Assembly (NCBI RefSeq): GCF_021018895.1
Contig: NC_079380.1
Location: 7,923,736 to 7,987,735, forward strand
Direction: 5' to 3'
DNA length: 64,000 bases
Origin: Seriola aureovittata
Taxonomy: Eukaryota > Chordata > Actinopteri > Carangiformes > Carangidae
Shown: piece by piece, positions 61,362-64,000 of the stretch
How positions within the stretch are numbered: position 1 is the stretch's first letter
Layout of the letters: each line of letters starts with the position of its first letter
Notes under the pieces: model-generated
What the model was told of the DNA's origin: nothing
What the model saw: only the letters and a program-made list of their open reading frames with translations
Databases searched by the model: none
Made by a program: the position numbers and the translations under genes

Positions 61362-64000
61362 ACCGTGTATCTCACAAGACTGCGGGCCTGTTGTTCGCTG
61401 TCATGGCTCCCCGGGGACCTGCTGATCCTTGTTGTTGTCCAGCTGACGAGATGCTCCCCTGGCCGCCGCTCAGTGCATTCCTATCAGCATTCCTCTAACC
61501 CGCTGACCTCCTGTGACCCCGCGGGGCCCCTCCTCTCCTGGTGTCCGTGCAGCTGCTTCCTGTCTGTCGCCGCTGTCACTTCAGCCAAATGAAGACGTCT
61601 TCAGGAGGATACCTGGGTATTTATGAAGATTGAATCTGTAAGTTTCAGACACAGCAGATTTTCCATCAATATAGAGACAAATATCCTTTTTAGATTAGAC
61701 CCCATCTGATTTGTGTATGAACATGTAGATTTTATATATACAGGTTATGATATTTTCTCTACCCGTGTCAGCCCTCGTCAGTTCCAGGCAGTTTTAGCAC
61801 AAATGCAAGTGTTTTTAAGGAGAGAATCTCACATACTCTTCGTAATTTCATTGTTATCCTCCTAGTGAAATAAACATTTTAAACCTAAATTTGCATAGAA
61901 GCAAAACTCCCTCCTTATTATCACTTTTCCTACAGATATACATCCCATTTTTCCCATCATGCATTTTTCAAGATCATTTAAAAAACAGAATGTGGCAAAA
62001 CAACCAAAAAGTAAAGAAAAATGACTGATATAAAAAGTGTCAACAACACTGTTGATAGGAAATCTAAGAAAAATATATACATGAAAGGTAAATGAATATA
62101 ACAGAGCCACTTGAACACCTTTAAGGATAATATCTTGTATTACATTTACAATCAAACAAACCCAGTATTTAATTCGTGAGAAGATCCCAACACCACTGCA
62201 ACATTAAATAAAGACTGAATGGTTTCCCATCCCATTTTGTTTATCACCTTTTCTTCCCATTCGGAGCAACAATAAGTAATGAGCTTCTAAAGGAATATTT
62301 CCACATGAAATGGTTGAAATCATATTCATGTGTTAGGATTGTCCACATGATCATGTCCGTCCTTATTTCTTCATCTGCCGAGACACAGATTTTTATAAAT
62401 GTCATACGTCATTCTGAGCTGGTTCTGGCTCTTTTTCTCCTGGTGAGACCTGAGTCAGGTGTGTTGTGTTGCGTTGTGTCCGTTGGTCTGCAGAGGGCAT
62501 CGTCCACCGCAGCAGCTCCAACATTTCATCCAGCTGCTTGTGACCAGAGGTGGCACCGAAGCTGTCAACACAGTGTCTGCAGCTGGGTTAAGACGTCACG
62601 GTAGGAGGGCGTGATGTTGTGTAATGTTGTGTGCACACCATGCTCTGCTACCAGATCATTTTAGTGCTAAATTTCAGAGGCAAATATTGTCCTTTCTATT
62701 CCACTACACGTGTCTGTTACTTAGTACATACGGATTTCGCCCAAAATATAAGATGATGTCTTAAAATGTGAAGTGCTACAGATTAAAACTATATAAAATG
62801 TATATATAAAATATATGAGGACTTTCACATTTTGCTGATACTTCCTCTGCACTTGTATGTTTTAAATGCAGGGCTTTCACCTGTGACAGTGACGCTCTTC
62901 TTTAATACACAGAGGGGTTTTTGTGCATCACATACAATTTGACACACTTTTTCATTAGTTAAAATTACAATTTTTTTCCTGTTTTAACAAATGGTGCAGT
63001 AACAGTTACACTGTCAAACAATAACTTATCACTGTGAAAAGAAGCCGTCTTCTTTTGGTACTTGGGATACTGTAATTTGTACTTTAACTTTAGTCAGGTT
63101 AAATAGCTGGGCTTTTACTGGAGTGTTATTGCATGATGGTGTTGTTGATGTTTGTATCACCGTAAAGGATTCGAGTATTTCCTCCTCACTGATCATGGAC
63201 ACCGTGACTCATTCGATCCCTCAAAGATGAGCAAACACTGCACTTCTGTAAATGGGGCCTCCTCCTTTGGCTGTTAGAGAGCTTTTAGTGATGAACCTAG
63301 TTCAGATGACTCTGCCAAACCACAGTGTCTACGTGCTTTTCCATTCCTCTCTTTTTTAAAATCTCTGATGAAGTCACATGAAGTTGGCCGACGCTTCCTC
63401 GTGTGTTTGTAGCTCATTGTGAATTTTTACGAGGCAGTTCATCAAGTCTGTAAACAGGAGAGCTTGGTATTCACTGACTCATCTCTCAGGCTGCTCTGAT
63501 CAGTCTGTCTGAGACTGATAGTCACATCTCAGTGTGAAAAATAAAACACTGAACAATAAATAAACAGAGTGCATGTCGTAAAATAGATAAATAAGCAGAA
63601 CATCGATTAGTCAGTTGCATATGCAGGTGATTTCTGGGACCAAAATTACAAAGCTGGAGAGTTTGATTCTGCTCTGCCCCTCTAGTTCCCAAAACCAAGC
63701 TGTCAAAATAAAAGCAGTTTCCTGGAAAAGGAGGAAAATAATGTATTTAATTAGTATTTATCCAGATTTTTCCAATATCAGACTTCAGTATAAGTGATTC
63801 ATAATTCTCATTGAAATTATATCGGTTTTAACTCACAGATATGTTTTAATAAACTGGAGCAGACAGTTTGTTCTTATTGTCCTGAAACTTATCAACATCA
63901 ACAGCTGTTTCCAGTAGTGTTTTTTTTTTATGTCAAATTTAATTTGGATGTGCTGCACATCAGCCTCTCTGGAGGGGACATTACGTCACCTCAAACACAC
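61362..64000. other. Gene-free right edge
   Basis: Bases 61362-61620 are a GC-rich unique block directly after the TCC run. Bases 62430-62640 are another moderately GC-rich unique stretch, and 63120-63530 a third. No exon with splice-consistent coding was found in any of them. The rest is AT-rich. Confidence 0.35.

Overview
This window is nuclear DNA of a vertebrate, most likely a spiny-rayed teleost fish. The evidence is compact GT-AG genes with teleost-like proteins, introns from about 70 bp to a few kb, many microsatellites, and several dispersed repeat families that I recall as common in percomorph fish. There is no sign of bacterial, viral or organellar sequence. No tRNA, rRNA or CRISPR array was seen.

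Layout. 1-7880: gene-free, with repeats and simple sequence. 7946-12856 (+): emc10, subunit 10 of the ER membrane protein complex, with a second, alternative last exon at 12157-12243. 13040-25540: a 12.5-kb gene desert with repeat remnants and a block that may be conserved non-coding DNA. 25548-28062 (+): an unnamed small PRY-SPRY (B30.2) protein with a possible N-terminal membrane segment. 29347-33439 (-): akt1s1 (PRAS40, an mTORC1 inhibitor and Akt substrate), convergent with the SPRY gene. 37655-45965 (+): tbc1d17, a Rab GTPase-activating protein in 17 coding exons. 50955-52751 (+): a divergent D-type cyclin, best matched to ccndx. 55148-59416 (+): nucb1 (nucleobindin-1/calnuc). 59723-64000: gene-free.

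emc10, akt1s1, tbc1d17 and nucb1 have human counterparts on chromosome 19q13.3, so the window is a rearranged piece of that conserved synteny block. They do not form one pathway. Two act in the ER/Golgi (emc10 in membrane-protein insertion, nucb1 in Ca2+ binding and Golgi/secretory functions), one in Rab membrane traffic (tbc1d17), one in growth signalling (akt1s1) and one in the G1 cell cycle (cyclin D).

All exon models were built by eye from reading frame, GT/AG sites and recalled homologue sequences. In every gene the exon lengths sum to a whole number of codons with no internal stop. The most noteworthy items are the conserved alternative emc10 C-terminus with a duplicated acceptor region, the unassigned SPRY gene, the cyclin D paralogue with a fused exon, and several long fold-back (inverted repeat) elements, one a ~260-bp element inside a tbc1d17 intron.
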